Shown here piece by piece: positions 52,267 to 60,799 of a stretch of 64,000 nucleotides of DNA (its first letter is position 1; the number at the start of each line of letters is the position of its first letter). The notes under the pieces are model-generated. The model saw nothing but the letters and a program-made list of their open reading frames with translations. It had not been told where the DNA came from and did not search any database. The stretch covers positions 372,001 to 436,000 of the forward strand of contig JAXGLD010000001.1 of the NCBI GenBank assembly GCA_040769385.1, read 5' to 3'. Source of the DNA: PHAA01 sp022706565. GTDB lineage: Bacteria > Bacillota > Syntrophomonadia > Syntrophomonadales > Syntrophomonadaceae. A program made the translations under genes and the position numbers.

Positions 52267-54171
52267 CTATATATCCAGGTTAGCCACGTAACGGGCATTT
52301 TCACTGATAAATTCCCGGCGCGGCTCTACATTATCACCCATTAGACTGGAAAAGGCTTCGTCGGCTTGGATCGCATCATCGATAGTGACCTGGAGGATAG
52401 TACGGTTGTCCGCATTCATAGTAGTTGACCATAATTGCTCTGGATCCATTTCTCCCAAACCCTTATATCTTTGAATAGACCATTTCTTGTCGGAACTGTC
52501 CAGGAACCGGTTCATCTCGCTATCATTATAAAAATAATGAATTTCTTTTCCCCGCTTCAATCCATATAATGGTGGTTGGGCAATGTAAACATACCCATGC
52601 TCTATCAACTGTTTCATATAACGGTAGAAAAACGTCAACAAGAGAATTCTGATATGTGAACCATCGACATCAGCATCTGTCATAATGAATATTTTATGAT
52701 AACGGGCTTTATTGATGTCAAAATCCTCACCTATACCGGTACCAATTGCGGTTATCAGATTGCGGATCTCTTCACTGGATAGAACCCGGTCAAGTCGAGA
52801 TTTCTCTACGTTCAGAATCTTACCCCGAATTGGCAATATCGCCTGGTAGGTGCGGTCACGGCCTTGTTTGGCAGAGCCACCGGCGGAATCGCCCTCTACG
52901 ATGAAGAGTTCCGACTGGGCAGGATCCCTGTTGCTGCAATCAGCCAGCTTGCCAGGCAGCGAGGTTGACTCCAGCGCGCTCTTGCGGCGGGTCAATTCCC
53001 GGGCTTTCCGTGCTGCCTCCCGAGCTCGGCGCGCAGAAATTGCTTTCTCCAGTATTTTCTTGGCAGTTGCTGGATACTCATTAAGATAGTCTTCGACACT
53101 TTCGTAAACCGCGGCATCAACCACTCCTCTTATATAGGTATTGCCCAGTTTTGTTTTGGTTTGCCCTTCAAACTGAGGATCCTTTACCATAACCGATATT
53201 ATTGCGGTTACACCTTCCCGAATATCTTCTCCGGCAAGGTTGGCATCATTTTCCTTTAAAATATTATTGCGCTTAGCATAGTCGTTGATAACTCTGGTAA
53301 GTGCATTCTTGAATCCAGTTTCATGAGTTCCGCCTTCTTGGGTCCGAATGTTGTTGGCAAAGGAATAGATGTTTTCGTTGTACCCATTATTGTATTGAAT
53401 AGCCGTCTTGACGATTACATCATCCTTATTTGTCTCAAAATATATGGGCTCAGGGTTTACCGTTTCTTTGCTTTTATTTATATAGCTGACAAAATCTATT
53501 AGCCCGCTTGACTTGAATTCTATCTGGTAAGGCTCTTTTCCCCGCATATCACTGAAAATAATATGCAATCCCTGATTAAGATAAGCAAGTTCGCGCAGTC
53601 GTTGTATTAAAATATCACGTTCAAAGACGGTTTCCTCAAATATCTCGGCATCAGGGTAAAATGAAATAGATGTCCCCGTTTCTTCTGTTTCTCCTACTAT
53701 CTCCAACGCGGTCGTGGGCTTGCCGCGTTCATAGACCTGTTGGAATATTTTCCCGTCCCTACTCACTTGAACTTCCATTTTTGCCGATAGTGCATTTACT
53801 ACCGATAATCCTACCCCATGCAAACCTCCAGAGATCGCATAACCGCTCCCCCCGAATTTGCCTCCTGAATGTAAGGTAGTCAGAATTACTTCAATGGCAG
53901 GTATACCCATCTGGGGATGAATGTCTACCGGAATGCCTCTCCCATTATCAGAGACACACACTCTGTTGTCGTCATCTATGACTACTTCTATTCGGTTGCA
54001 GTAACCTCCTACTGCCTCATCAATACTATTATCTACGATTTCAAATACCAGATGATGAAGTCCCTTTGGCCCTGTTGATCCTATATACATACTAGGCCGT
54101 TTGCGGACTGCTTCTAATCCTTCCAGCACCTGTATATCTGATGCAGTGTATCCATTTTCGGGTGTAATCAC
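52267..54171 (-). CDS. gyrB: DNA gyrase subunit B
   Basis: The product is 634 residues, starting with GTG at 54171 behind AAGGAGG. The ATPase has VLEGLEAVRKRPSMYIG and DNGRGIPV; the toprim domain has EGDSAGGSAKQGRDR and MTDADVDGSHI. It supplies ATP hydrolysis for GyrA. The order remB-gyrB-gyrA is conserved. Confidence 0.98.
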   Translation of the reverse strand: MITPENGYTASDIQVLEGLEAVRKRPSMYIGSTGPKGLHHLVFEIVDNSIDEAVGGYCNRIEVVIDDDNRVCVSDNGRGIPVDIHPQMGIPAIEVILTTLHSGGKFGGSGYAISGGLHGVGLSVVNALSAKMEVQVSRDGKIFQQVYERGKPTTALEIVGETEETGTSISFYPDAEIFEETVFERDILIQRLRELAYLNQGLHIIFSDMRGKEPYQIEFKSSGLIDFVSYINKSKETVNPEPIYFETNKDDVIVKTAIQYNNGYNENIYSFANNIRTQEGGTHETGFKNALTRVINDYAKRNNILKENDANLAGEDIREGVTAIISVMVKDPQFEGQTKTKLGNTYIRGVVDAAVYESVEDYLNEYPATAKKILEKAISARRAREAARKARELTRRKSALESTSLPGKLADCSNRDPAQSELFIVEGDSAGGSAKQGRDRTYQAILPIRGKILNVEKSRLDRVLSSEEIRNLITAIGTGIGEDFDINKARYHKIFIMTDADVDGSHIRILLLTFFYRYMKQLIEHGYVYIAQPPLYGLKRGKEIHYFYNDSEMNRFLDSSDKKWSIQRYKGLGEMDPEQLWSTTMNADNRTILQVTIDDAIQADEAFSSLMGDNVEPRREFISENARYVANLDI

Positions 54172-54174
54172 CGA

Positions 54175-54426
54175 TTAAACCTCCTTGCGGAATTGAATCG
54201 CTCTTTTAAACAGAGTATTTGATGATATGGGCGACAGGTAATGACAGTCATCACACAAAACTAACGCTTTCTTCTTATCATTGCGGCTTATGGTTTGAAG
54301 GATTTTATCTAATTCGGCATCATCAATGAGTTCTTTCAATACCTCGGATACTGGTTCATCCAAGTTAATTATGGCTATTATCTTATCCCCAGATATTATG
54401 ATATCGTCTCCTAAATGCAAATACAC
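54175..54426 (-). CDS. remB: DUF370 regulator RemB-like
   Basis: The product is 83 residues from GTG at 54426. It begins YLHLGDDIIISGDKIIAIINLD, as in DUF370, and sits between recF and gyrB where Bacillus has remB (yaaB). RemA and RemB are DNA-binding activators of biofilm and osmoprotection genes in Bacillus. The targets here are unknown. Confidence 0.85.
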   Translation of the reverse strand: MYLHLGDDIIISGDKIIAIINLDEPVSEVLKELIDDAELDKILQTISRNDKKKALVLCDDCHYLSPISSNTLFKRAIQFRKEV

Positions 54427-54439
54427 GATCCCGCCCCTT

Positions 54440-55531
54440 TCATGTCAGTTGCCCATGTTCTATACGATACTGGGGAATACCATTGGTTTCAACTCCATCG
54501 GTATTGACAGTAGTAAGAAACGTCTGAAATTCAGATTGGCGCAAGTAAGCTATCAACCTCACCTTTTTTTTTTCATCTAACTCGGACAAAACATCATCCA
54601 ATAATAAAATAGGGTAATATCCCATTATTTTATGAAAGGCATGTACTTCGGCCAATTTCATGCTAATGGCAATATTGCGTTGTTGTCCTTGAGAAGCATA
54701 ATTCTTGGCCGGCTGATTCCCATAATACAGGTTTATATCTTCGAGATGAGGTCCGACCAAGGTCTTTTTACGCCTTATTTCTTCACCGCTGTTTTCCTCT
54801 ATATGCTGATATAAGGCTTCCTGTAAAACATCCATATTGATTTTATCACTCTCAATTATAAATGATAGTGCGTATTTCATTTTCAATTGAGCTTGAGTCT
54901 CATTGATCTGGTTGTCGATGCTCTTACTTATATCTTCCAGAATGTTGATAAAATTTAAGCGTTGGATTATCACCCTTGCCGCGTTTTCAACAAATAAATC
55001 GTTAATTATTTTAAAAGACTTTATTGAAGTTTGCTCTCGCTTTAGAAAAATATTCCTTTTCTTAAGGATAGTCATATAATTTTCCAGATTATAATTGTAT
55101 TCGCTTGATATCTGCCGAAGGACGGAATCTAAAAAGGTTCTCCTCTTTGAAGGAGAACCTTTGATTAAAAAGAGGTCATCAGGCGTAAAGATTACAACTC
55201 TCAGCCTATCTTTATGATGGTGTCCAACCCTTTTCCGATTGATCAACATTCGCTTTGCACCATCTCTCGTATAACTGAGTTCTGCTTTTAGGGATCTCTC
55301 TACATTGCTGTAATCAACCACAATACTATAACCATCCGTTCCATTTTTGACCAGGTTGGAATCATTGGCCTGGCGAAAAGAATTGCCCCAAGCCACAACG
55401 AATATTGCTTCCAATAAATTAGTCTTGCCTTGACCATTGTCTCCTGTAAATAGGTTGAGACTTGGTTTTGGTGCCATCTCAATATGGGAAATATTGCGGA
55501 AATTCCTGATTTTTAGGCTTTCTAACTTCAA
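54440..55531 (-). CDS. recF: DNA replication and repair protein RecF
   Basis: The product is 363 residues from TTG at 55531 behind AAAAGGTGAT. The SMC-like ATPase has Walker A TGDNGQGKTNLLEAI and the signature ASQGQQR with the LLDDVLSELD Walker B. RecF loads RecA at gaps. It follows dnaN by 16 bp, with no yaaA gene between. Confidence 0.97.
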   Translation of the reverse strand: MKLESLKIRNFRNISHIEMAPKPSLNLFTGDNGQGKTNLLEAIFVVAWGNSFRQANDSNLVKNGTDGYSIVVDYSNVERSLKAELSYTRDGAKRMLINRKRVGHHHKDRLRVVIFTPDDLFLIKGSPSKRRTFLDSVLRQISSEYNYNLENYMTILKKRNIFLKREQTSIKSFKIINDLFVENAARVIIQRLNFINILEDISKSIDNQINETQAQLKMKYALSFIIESDKINMDVLQEALYQHIEENSGEEIRRKKTLVGPHLEDINLYYGNQPAKNYASQGQQRNIAISMKLAEVHAFHKIMGYYPILLLDDVLSELDEKKKVRLIAYLRQSEFQTFLTTVNTDGVETNGIPQYRIEHGQLT

Positions 55532-55547
55532 AAACTTATCACCTTTT

Positions 55548-56687
55548 TTAATTATTTGTCCGCATAGGTACCAGTATATACAGATAGTTATCCTTTTCAG
55601 GATTCTTTATCAAAGCCGGGCTTAAAGGTCCTGATAGCTTTATTACTATCGTCTCGCATTCCGCGTCGAACATTTTGACTGCCTCTAGGAAGTAATTTGT
55701 ATTAAAAGCTATTTTAATGTCCTTTTCTCCCTCTATGGTTACATCATCAATGACCTCACATATTTCTCCCATAGTCTCCGAGTTGGTTGTCAATTCAACC
55801 TCTCCTTCCTTAAGGCTGAACCGTACATGTTGAATTTGAAACTTATCATCGGTAGGCATTATCTTGGCTCGGCCCAGACTGGAAGCCAAAATAGATGTCT
55901 TGATTGTAAGATCGGAAATGAAATGGGGGGGTATAACCGTTTCATAATTTGGATATTGCCCCTCTATGAGCCTAGAAACAAGAACAAAACTCTCTTTATA
56001 GAAAACCACATTATTATCTGACAGAGCTATGTTTATCTCTTCCGGACTATCTTCCAACAAACGCAATAATTCATTTACAGTCCGCATAGGGATGACGAAT
56101 TTTGTAGGTTCTACATCCGTATGTGGCAGAGTATAGCTATAATATCCCATGCGGTGTGTATCTGATGCCACCACCTTTAGATTTCCATCTCCAACGCAGT
56201 CGAACAATACTCCAGTGAATACCTGGCGAAAATGATTAACAGCAGTGGCAAAGGAGGTCTTTCTCAATCCTTCTCTTAGAATATCCTGAGGTATAGAAAA
56301 TAGTTTTTCCATTTTCCCAATAGGCAAATCAGGATAGTCTCTTTCTTGATAAATATTAAGACGACTTGAAGAACGACCATAACCAATAGACAGTTTGGCG
56401 GAGGCTTGATTTAGGCTAAATGTAATAAGTGTGTCCGGTAATAGTTTAATAAAATCGGCAAAATAGGTGGCGTTAACTAGTACGCTTCCTTCTTCAATGA
56501 TGTCCACATTCAGGGTTGACGCTTTTATGCCTATCTCCATATCGGTTGCGGTCATGGTAAGCCCTTTGTCACGACTAATGTTTATATGCAAACCGGAGAG
56601 AACCGGTACAGTAGTACGAGTTGCAGCAGCTCTATGTACTAAAGTGGTTAGAATTGATATCTCTCTTTTCTCGATATTAAACTTCAT
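55548..56687 (-). CDS. dnaN: DNA polymerase III beta sliding clamp
   Basis: The product is 379 residues, three clamp repeats. It starts MKFNIEKREI; the middle has the DTHRMGYY motif and the end YILVPMRTNN. The clamp ties the polymerase to DNA. The ATG follows AGGAGGAGG at the end of the dnaA-dnaN spacer. Confidence 0.97.
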   Translation of the reverse strand: MKFNIEKREISILTTLVHRAAATRTTVPVLSGLHINISRDKGLTMTATDMEIGIKASTLNVDIIEEGSVLVNATYFADFIKLLPDTLITFSLNQASAKLSIGYGRSSSRLNIYQERDYPDLPIGKMEKLFSIPQDILREGLRKTSFATAVNHFRQVFTGVLFDCVGDGNLKVVASDTHRMGYYSYTLPHTDVEPTKFVIPMRTVNELLRLLEDSPEEINIALSDNNVVFYKESFVLVSRLIEGQYPNYETVIPPHFISDLTIKTSILASSLGRAKIMPTDDKFQIQHVRFSLKEGEVELTTNSETMGEICEVIDDVTIEGEKDIKIAFNTNYFLEAVKMFDAECETIVIKLSGPLSPALIKNPEKDNYLYILVPMRTNN

Positions 56688-56705
56688 ATATGCCTCCTCC
56701 TGTTT

Positions 56706-56819
56706 CTTAATAATTAATAATTAAATTAGTCGTAATAATCGTAGTAGTGTGAAAAATGTGCAAAAGCTTCGACATATGGCTACATAACGGCTACGCAAAT
56801 GGTGGACAAGGATGTAGAT
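56706..56819. other. oriC: Replication origin (oriC) unwinding region
   Basis: In the dnaA-dnaN spacer, read on the plus strand: an AT-rich stretch (56706-56729), seven triplets TAG TCG TAA TAA TCG TAG TAG (56727-56747), then two abutting DnaA-box-like 9-mers TGTGAAAAA (56748-56756) and TGTGCAAAA (56757-56765). Both match the TTATNCACA consensus in 8 of 9 positions on the other strand. A weaker box, GGTGGACAA, lies at 56811-56819. The change of gene direction near 58.2 kb supports an origin here. Confidence 0.85.
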
Positions 56820-56828
56820 ATCTTTCGA

Positions 56829-58139
56829 TTATAAGACCGCCCGGGGGTCCAACTGCTTACTGATTCGCTCTAAGGTAGAAGACAAAGAATGGTTTACCAT
56901 AGCTTCCTTTTCTATTTTTTCAACCCCATGCATAACGGTAGTGTGATCACGTCCCCCAAACTGATCTCCGATCAGCGGAAAAGAGGCATCAGTCAATTTC
57001 CGGCACAGGTACATGGCTATGTGTCGAGGATAAACCAGCTGTTTGTTTCTCTTCTTTGATAATAATTCGTTAAGCTGTATGCCATAATATTTGCATACTT
57101 CCTTCTGAATACATTCAATGGTAATTATCTTTGGCATTGGAGGAGGAAGTATATCTCTAAGAGCTTCACTGGCAGTTTCCATGTTTAATGCAAGGTTATT
57201 AATAGTGGCAAAAGCGACTAATCTGACAAGGGCTCCTTCTAATTCACGAATGTTGGAGTCAATGTTGTCAGCAATGTAGTCCAATACCTCCATAGGTATA
57301 TTTAATTCATCATTGCTGGCTTTCTTGCGTAATATAGCTATACGTGTCTCCAAGTCGGGGATCTGAATATCGGTTATCAATCCCCATTCAAAGCGAGAGC
57401 GCAGCCTATCCTCCAGGGTGGGTATATTTTTGGGAGGTCGGTCGCTGGATATAACGACCTGTTTATTGTTTTCATATAATGTGTTGAAAGTGTGGAAAAA
57501 TTCTTCCTGGGTCCTCTCTTTACCGGCTAGGAATTGGATGTCATCTATCAACAGTACATCCACATTGCGATATTTGTTGCGAAAAGCATGGGTACTATCA
57601 TCACGTATGGCGCTGATTATCTCATTGGTAAACTGTTCCGAAGAAACATATACGACCGAATAGGAAGGACGGTTTTCAATGATACGATGCGCAATTGCCT
57701 GCATTAGATGAGTTTTTCCTAAACCCACACCTCCATAGATAAAAAGGGGGTTGTAGGCTCGGGCCGGTGCCTCTCCGACAGCATAACAGGCAGCATGGGC
57801 AAATCGGTTGCTATTGCCAACTACAAAGGTGTTAAATGTGTACTTGGGATTCAGGTTGGATATGAATCCATCCTTTTCAACCAATGGTTCAGTTATTAGA
57901 ACCAATGAAATATCAGTTTTGCTGGCTTCGCGAAACCTTTGTTGTAGTAATTCAAGGTAACGGGATTCAATCCACTCTCGGGAGAGAGCATTAGGGACCA
58001 TCAGGTATAGTTTATCTTCACGGTATGTATTGTAGGTAACCCCAGCAAACCATATATCGAAGCTGGTTGCACCGATCTCGCGGCGGAAGTTTTGCAGCAC
58101 CTCTTCAAATAATGGTTCATAGGTTAAATCACGGGACAT
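56829..58139 (-). CDS. dnaA: Chromosomal replication initiator DnaA
   Basis: The product is 436 residues. Domain III has Walker A GGVGLGKTHL and LLIDDIQFLAGKE; domain IV has the DNA-binding helix-turn-helix with FGGRDHTTVMHGVEKIE. It opens oriC and is its own regulator through DnaA boxes. ATG follows TAAGGAGGG. Confidence 0.99.
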   Translation of the reverse strand: MSRDLTYEPLFEEVLQNFRREIGATSFDIWFAGVTYNTYREDKLYLMVPNALSREWIESRYLELLQQRFREASKTDISLVLITEPLVEKDGFISNLNPKYTFNTFVVGNSNRFAHAACYAVGEAPARAYNPLFIYGGVGLGKTHLMQAIAHRIIENRPSYSVVYVSSEQFTNEIISAIRDDSTHAFRNKYRNVDVLLIDDIQFLAGKERTQEEFFHTFNTLYENNKQVVISSDRPPKNIPTLEDRLRSRFEWGLITDIQIPDLETRIAILRKKASNDELNIPMEVLDYIADNIDSNIRELEGALVRLVAFATINNLALNMETASEALRDILPPPMPKIITIECIQKEVCKYYGIQLNELLSKKRNKQLVYPRHIAMYLCRKLTDASFPLIGDQFGGRDHTTVMHGVEKIEKEAMVNHSLSSTLERISKQLDPRAVL

Positions 58140-58183
58140 AACCGCCCTCCTTAGAATTGTAACAGTACATGATAAATAAGGAT

Positions 58184-58203
58184 AGATGCCGGTAAAGGCA
58201 TCT
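58184..58203. promoter_or_regulatory. Inverted repeat in the dnaA leader
   Basis: AGATGCC-GGTAAA-GGCATCT is a 7-bp perfect repeat 45 bp before the dnaA start. It could be an operator or a leader hairpin. Confidence 0.4.
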
Positions 58204-58308
58204 CAATCAAGGATCAACGGATTTAGTACATGGACAACCATAATGAATTCATTATATATACTAGCAGAGTTTTCAGGTGATTAGAAGTATTTAGAAATCC
58301 ACTGTTCC

Positions 58309-58338
58309 TTGACATGCTCGAGGCGGAGAAAATATAAT
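58309..58338 (+). promoter_or_regulatory. Sigma-A promoter of rpmH
   Basis: TTGACA (58309-58314) and TATAAT (58333-58338), both perfect, are 18 bp apart, about 37 bp before the rpmH start. No consensus DnaA box is seen in the 58140-58374 spacer. Confidence 0.9.
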
Positions 58339-58374
58339 AATAGGTACTGGAAAAATTAAGGGGGCAACTAATCA

Positions 58375-58509
58375 ATGAAAAGAACCTACCAACCTAAGAA
58401 GAGACAAAGGAAAAGAGTTCACGGCTTCAGAAAGAGGATGGCTACTGCAGGAGGAAGAAAGATTATAGCCCTTCGGAGGTTAAAGGGCCGGAAAAAGCTT
58501 ACTGCATAG
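58375..58509 (+). CDS. rpmH: 50S ribosomal protein L34
   Basis: The product is 44 residues, MKRTYQPKKRQRKRVHGFRK at the start, then a highly basic helix. It is too short for many ORF scans but is the expected first gene right of dnaA. ATG follows an AAGGGGG site. Confidence 0.98.
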   Translation: MKRTYQPKKRQRKRVHGFRKRMATAGGRKIIALRRLKGRKKLTA

Positions 58510-58555
58510 TTGGACACCTAACACCCTGATAACTATTTCATTCTAAGGATCTCAT

Positions 58556-58891
58556 ATGCTGCACAAGGACTTGAGAATAACCAGAAACCAGCAATACAGT
58601 GTCGTTTATAAAAATGGGCGAAGGTTTGCAGGAAAATACCTGATTGTTTTCATTGTCCAGAGCAATGGCCAAGGCCGGAGATTTGGGATAGTTACATCAA
58701 AGAAGATAGGTAATGCAGTCACTAGAAACAGGGCCAAACGGCAGATAAGAGAAGTTGTTCGCAGAAACCTGGCCAGACTGCCAAAGGGATACGATATAGT
58801 AATAGTCGCCAGGTATACTGTCAAAGAGGCCACATTTGGGCTAATCGAGAGTGAATTTTTAAGGTTAATAAGAAAGGCTAACGTTAAGTGA
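58556..58891 (+). CDS. rnpA: Ribonuclease P protein component
   Basis: The product is 111 residues. The RNR motif NRAKRQIREVVRR (about residues 58-70) binds the RNase P RNA. It helps mature 5' ends of tRNAs. The stop overlaps the yidD start (GTGA). Confidence 0.97.
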   Translation: MLHKDLRITRNQQYSVVYKNGRRFAGKYLIVFIVQSNGQGRRFGIVTSKKIGNAVTRNRAKRQIREVVRRNLARLPKGYDIVIVARYTVKEATFGLIESEFLRLIRKANVK

Positions 58892-59094
58892 GACATTCTT
58901 TGATTCTTCTTATTAAAACCTACCAAAAACTAGGTATGTTTAAACGACCGGTCTGTCGATTTTACCCCTCCTGTTCCCAATATTCAATTGAAGCTATACA
59001 AGTACACGGGGTAATAAGAGGAGGATGGCTGACAGTGAAAAGAATCAGCCGGTGTCATCCTTTTCATCCAGGTGGTTACGACCCCGTCCCATAA
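58888..59094 (+). CDS. yidD: Membrane protein insertion efficiency factor YidD
   Basis: The product is 68 residues from GTG at 58888. FYPSCSQYSIEAI and GWLTVKRISRCHPFHPGGYDPVP are the family signatures. It aids YidC-dependent membrane insertion. Confidence 0.96.
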   Translation: MRHSLILLIKTYQKLGMFKRPVCRFYPSCSQYSIEAIQVHGVIRGGWLTVKRISRCHPFHPGGYDPVP

Positions 59095-59158
59095 AGGTGT
59101 ATTAAGAGTTATTATTATAGTTACGGCAACAGCCGTACTTGAAGGGTAGGGTAGGCGT

Positions 59159-59965
59159 TTGTGGCAGGCGTTTATACAATGGTTTAGTGATGTAATTAAT
59201 CTGACCTATACCTTTACAGTTCAGATAGGCATCCCCAGTTATGGACTAGCGATAATATTCATGACCATAATTATCAAATTGGTTCTGTTCCCTCTGACCC
59301 AGAAGCAGATGAAATCAATGCGGGCCATGCAGGAAATCCAGCCCAAGGCTAAATGGATTCAGGAAAAATACAAAGATGACCAGCAGATGCTGCAGCAAAA
59401 GACCATGGAACTATACAAGGAGCACGGAGTCAACCCAATGGGAGGGTGCTTGCCGCTCCTTATTCAAATGCCAATCTTCTTGGCTTTTTACCAATCTCTA
59501 TACAATTTTCAGTATTTGGACGCAGCCCATAAAGGGTTTTTGTGGATTAACGACATAGCGCTACTGGTAAAAAACGATCCTGACCTTACTAAGTTTATTT
59601 TGCCGTTGTGTGCAGCACTGACTACCTATTTGCAGCAGCGGGTATCTACGACCCAAAACACTGACCCTACCCAGAAAGCGATGCTGTATTTTATGCCCCT
59701 TATGATGGGCTACATCACTTATACAGTGCCTGCCGGACTGGGTTTATACTGGGTTACGTTCAATATCCTGGGTATCCTCCAACAGTTATACGTGAATTAC
59801 ACCCACCGGATGGAGAAGCTCGATACCGGATTAGGAGTTCAGGTTGATTACACGCCGAAACCGACTCCCATAGAGACGGATAAAGGGGACGAAAGCCAGA
59901 AGGATGAAGGAGGAAGAGGAAAAAATGCCAGGCCAGATAGTCGAAAAAAAAGGAAAAAGCGTTGA
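59159..59965 (+). CDS. yidC: Membrane protein insertase YidC/SpoIIIJ
   Basis: The product is 268 residues from TTG at 59159 behind GGGTAGGGTAGG. The Oxa1 core has five membrane segments, with PMGGCLPLLIQMPIFLAFYQSL and TVPAGLGLYWVTFNILGILQQ. No lipobox is seen. The tail is charged and basic. In spore formers the SpoIIIJ form acts in forespore signalling. Confidence 0.96.
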   Translation: MWQAFIQWFSDVINLTYTFTVQIGIPSYGLAIIFMTIIIKLVLFPLTQKQMKSMRAMQEIQPKAKWIQEKYKDDQQMLQQKTMELYKEHGVNPMGGCLPLLIQMPIFLAFYQSLYNFQYLDAAHKGFLWINDIALLVKNDPDLTKFILPLCAALTTYLQQRVSTTQNTDPTQKAMLYFMPLMMGYITYTVPAGLGLYWVTFNILGILQQLYVNYTHRMEKLDTGLGVQVDYTPKPTPIETDKGDESQKDEGGRGKNARPDSRKKRKKR

Positions 59966-60554
59966 TGAAGCGATAAAGGCAGCCTTAGATGAGTTGGGAT
60001 GCAATATGGATGATGTAGTTGTAGAGGTCCTGGAAGATCCCAGCAAAAGGTTATTGGGTTTCATTGGAAACAAACCCGCGGTAGTTAGGGTCTCATTAGT
60101 TGAGAAGCCGGAGAATGAAGCAAGTAAGGTAGTTGAAGAACTCCTTCAAAAAATGAAAATAGAATACCAGATCGATAATATCGAATGGGACAATGGTGTC
60201 ACAAGGATTAATATAGTGGGTAAAGACATGGGGTTATTAATTGGCCGTAAAGGAGAGACGCTGAATGCATTGCAGTTTCTTGCCGGGTTGATGGTTAACC
60301 GCAAGCGGGAGCAGAAGATGCGAATTGTATTAGATGTAGAGGACTACCGTAAAAAACGGGAGCAATCATTGGAGGCCTTGGCCTTGAGGCTGTCAGAAAA
60401 GGTAAAGCAAACCCAGAAGAATGTGATAATGCGGCCCATGAATCCACAGGAGAGAAGGATTGTACATACAATTCTGCAAGAGGACCCGCAATTGGTAACC
60501 TACTCCATGGGGGATGAGCCCAACCGAAAAGTAGTCATTGCGTTAAAGAAATAA
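59925..60554 (+). CDS. jag: RNA-binding protein Jag (KH and R3H)
   Basis: ATG at 59925 behind GAGGAA gives 209 residues and overlaps the yidC end by 41 bp. A Jag-N domain (IVEKKGKSVDEAIKAALDELG), a KH domain with LIGRKGETLNALQFL, and an R3H domain with ERRIVHTILQED follow. It is an RNA-binding partner of the insertase locus. Confidence 0.95.
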   Translation: MPGQIVEKKGKSVDEAIKAALDELGCNMDDVVVEVLEDPSKRLLGFIGNKPAVVRVSLVEKPENEASKVVEELLQKMKIEYQIDNIEWDNGVTRINIVGKDMGLLIGRKGETLNALQFLAGLMVNRKREQKMRIVLDVEDYRKKREQSLEALALRLSEKVKQTQKNVIMRPMNPQERRIVHTILQEDPQLVTYSMGDEPNRKVVIALKK

Positions 60555-60627
60555 TATTATTAATGAAGAGACTGGTCGCAATGCAAGGCATAAGCGGTCA
60601 GAGGCCATCCAGAAAGTAGTCATTGGC

Positions 60628-60675
60628 AAAGCCCGTAAACGAAGCGTACAATACGTTGAGTGAACGGGCTTTTAC
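60628..60675 (+). terminator. Rho-independent terminator after jag
   Basis: AAAGCCCGT (60628-60636) pairs with ACGGGCTTT (60664-60672), with a nested CGTA/TACG, followed by TTTT. It separates the rpmH-jag unit from mnmE. Confidence 0.85.
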
Positions 60676-60799
60676 AATCAAAGTCGCAAACATGAAAACC
60701 GAGTCGGGATGAGTTCATATTTACTAGGAAGAATTATTGGTAGCTGTGAGAGAGACGGAGAAATGGGAGAATCCGACCCGGACCAAGGGGGTGAAATCG

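Noticed and set aside
58140..58374. oriC between dnaA and rpmH
   Set aside because: No 9-mer there is close to the DnaA-box consensus; the dnaA-dnaN spacer fits far better.
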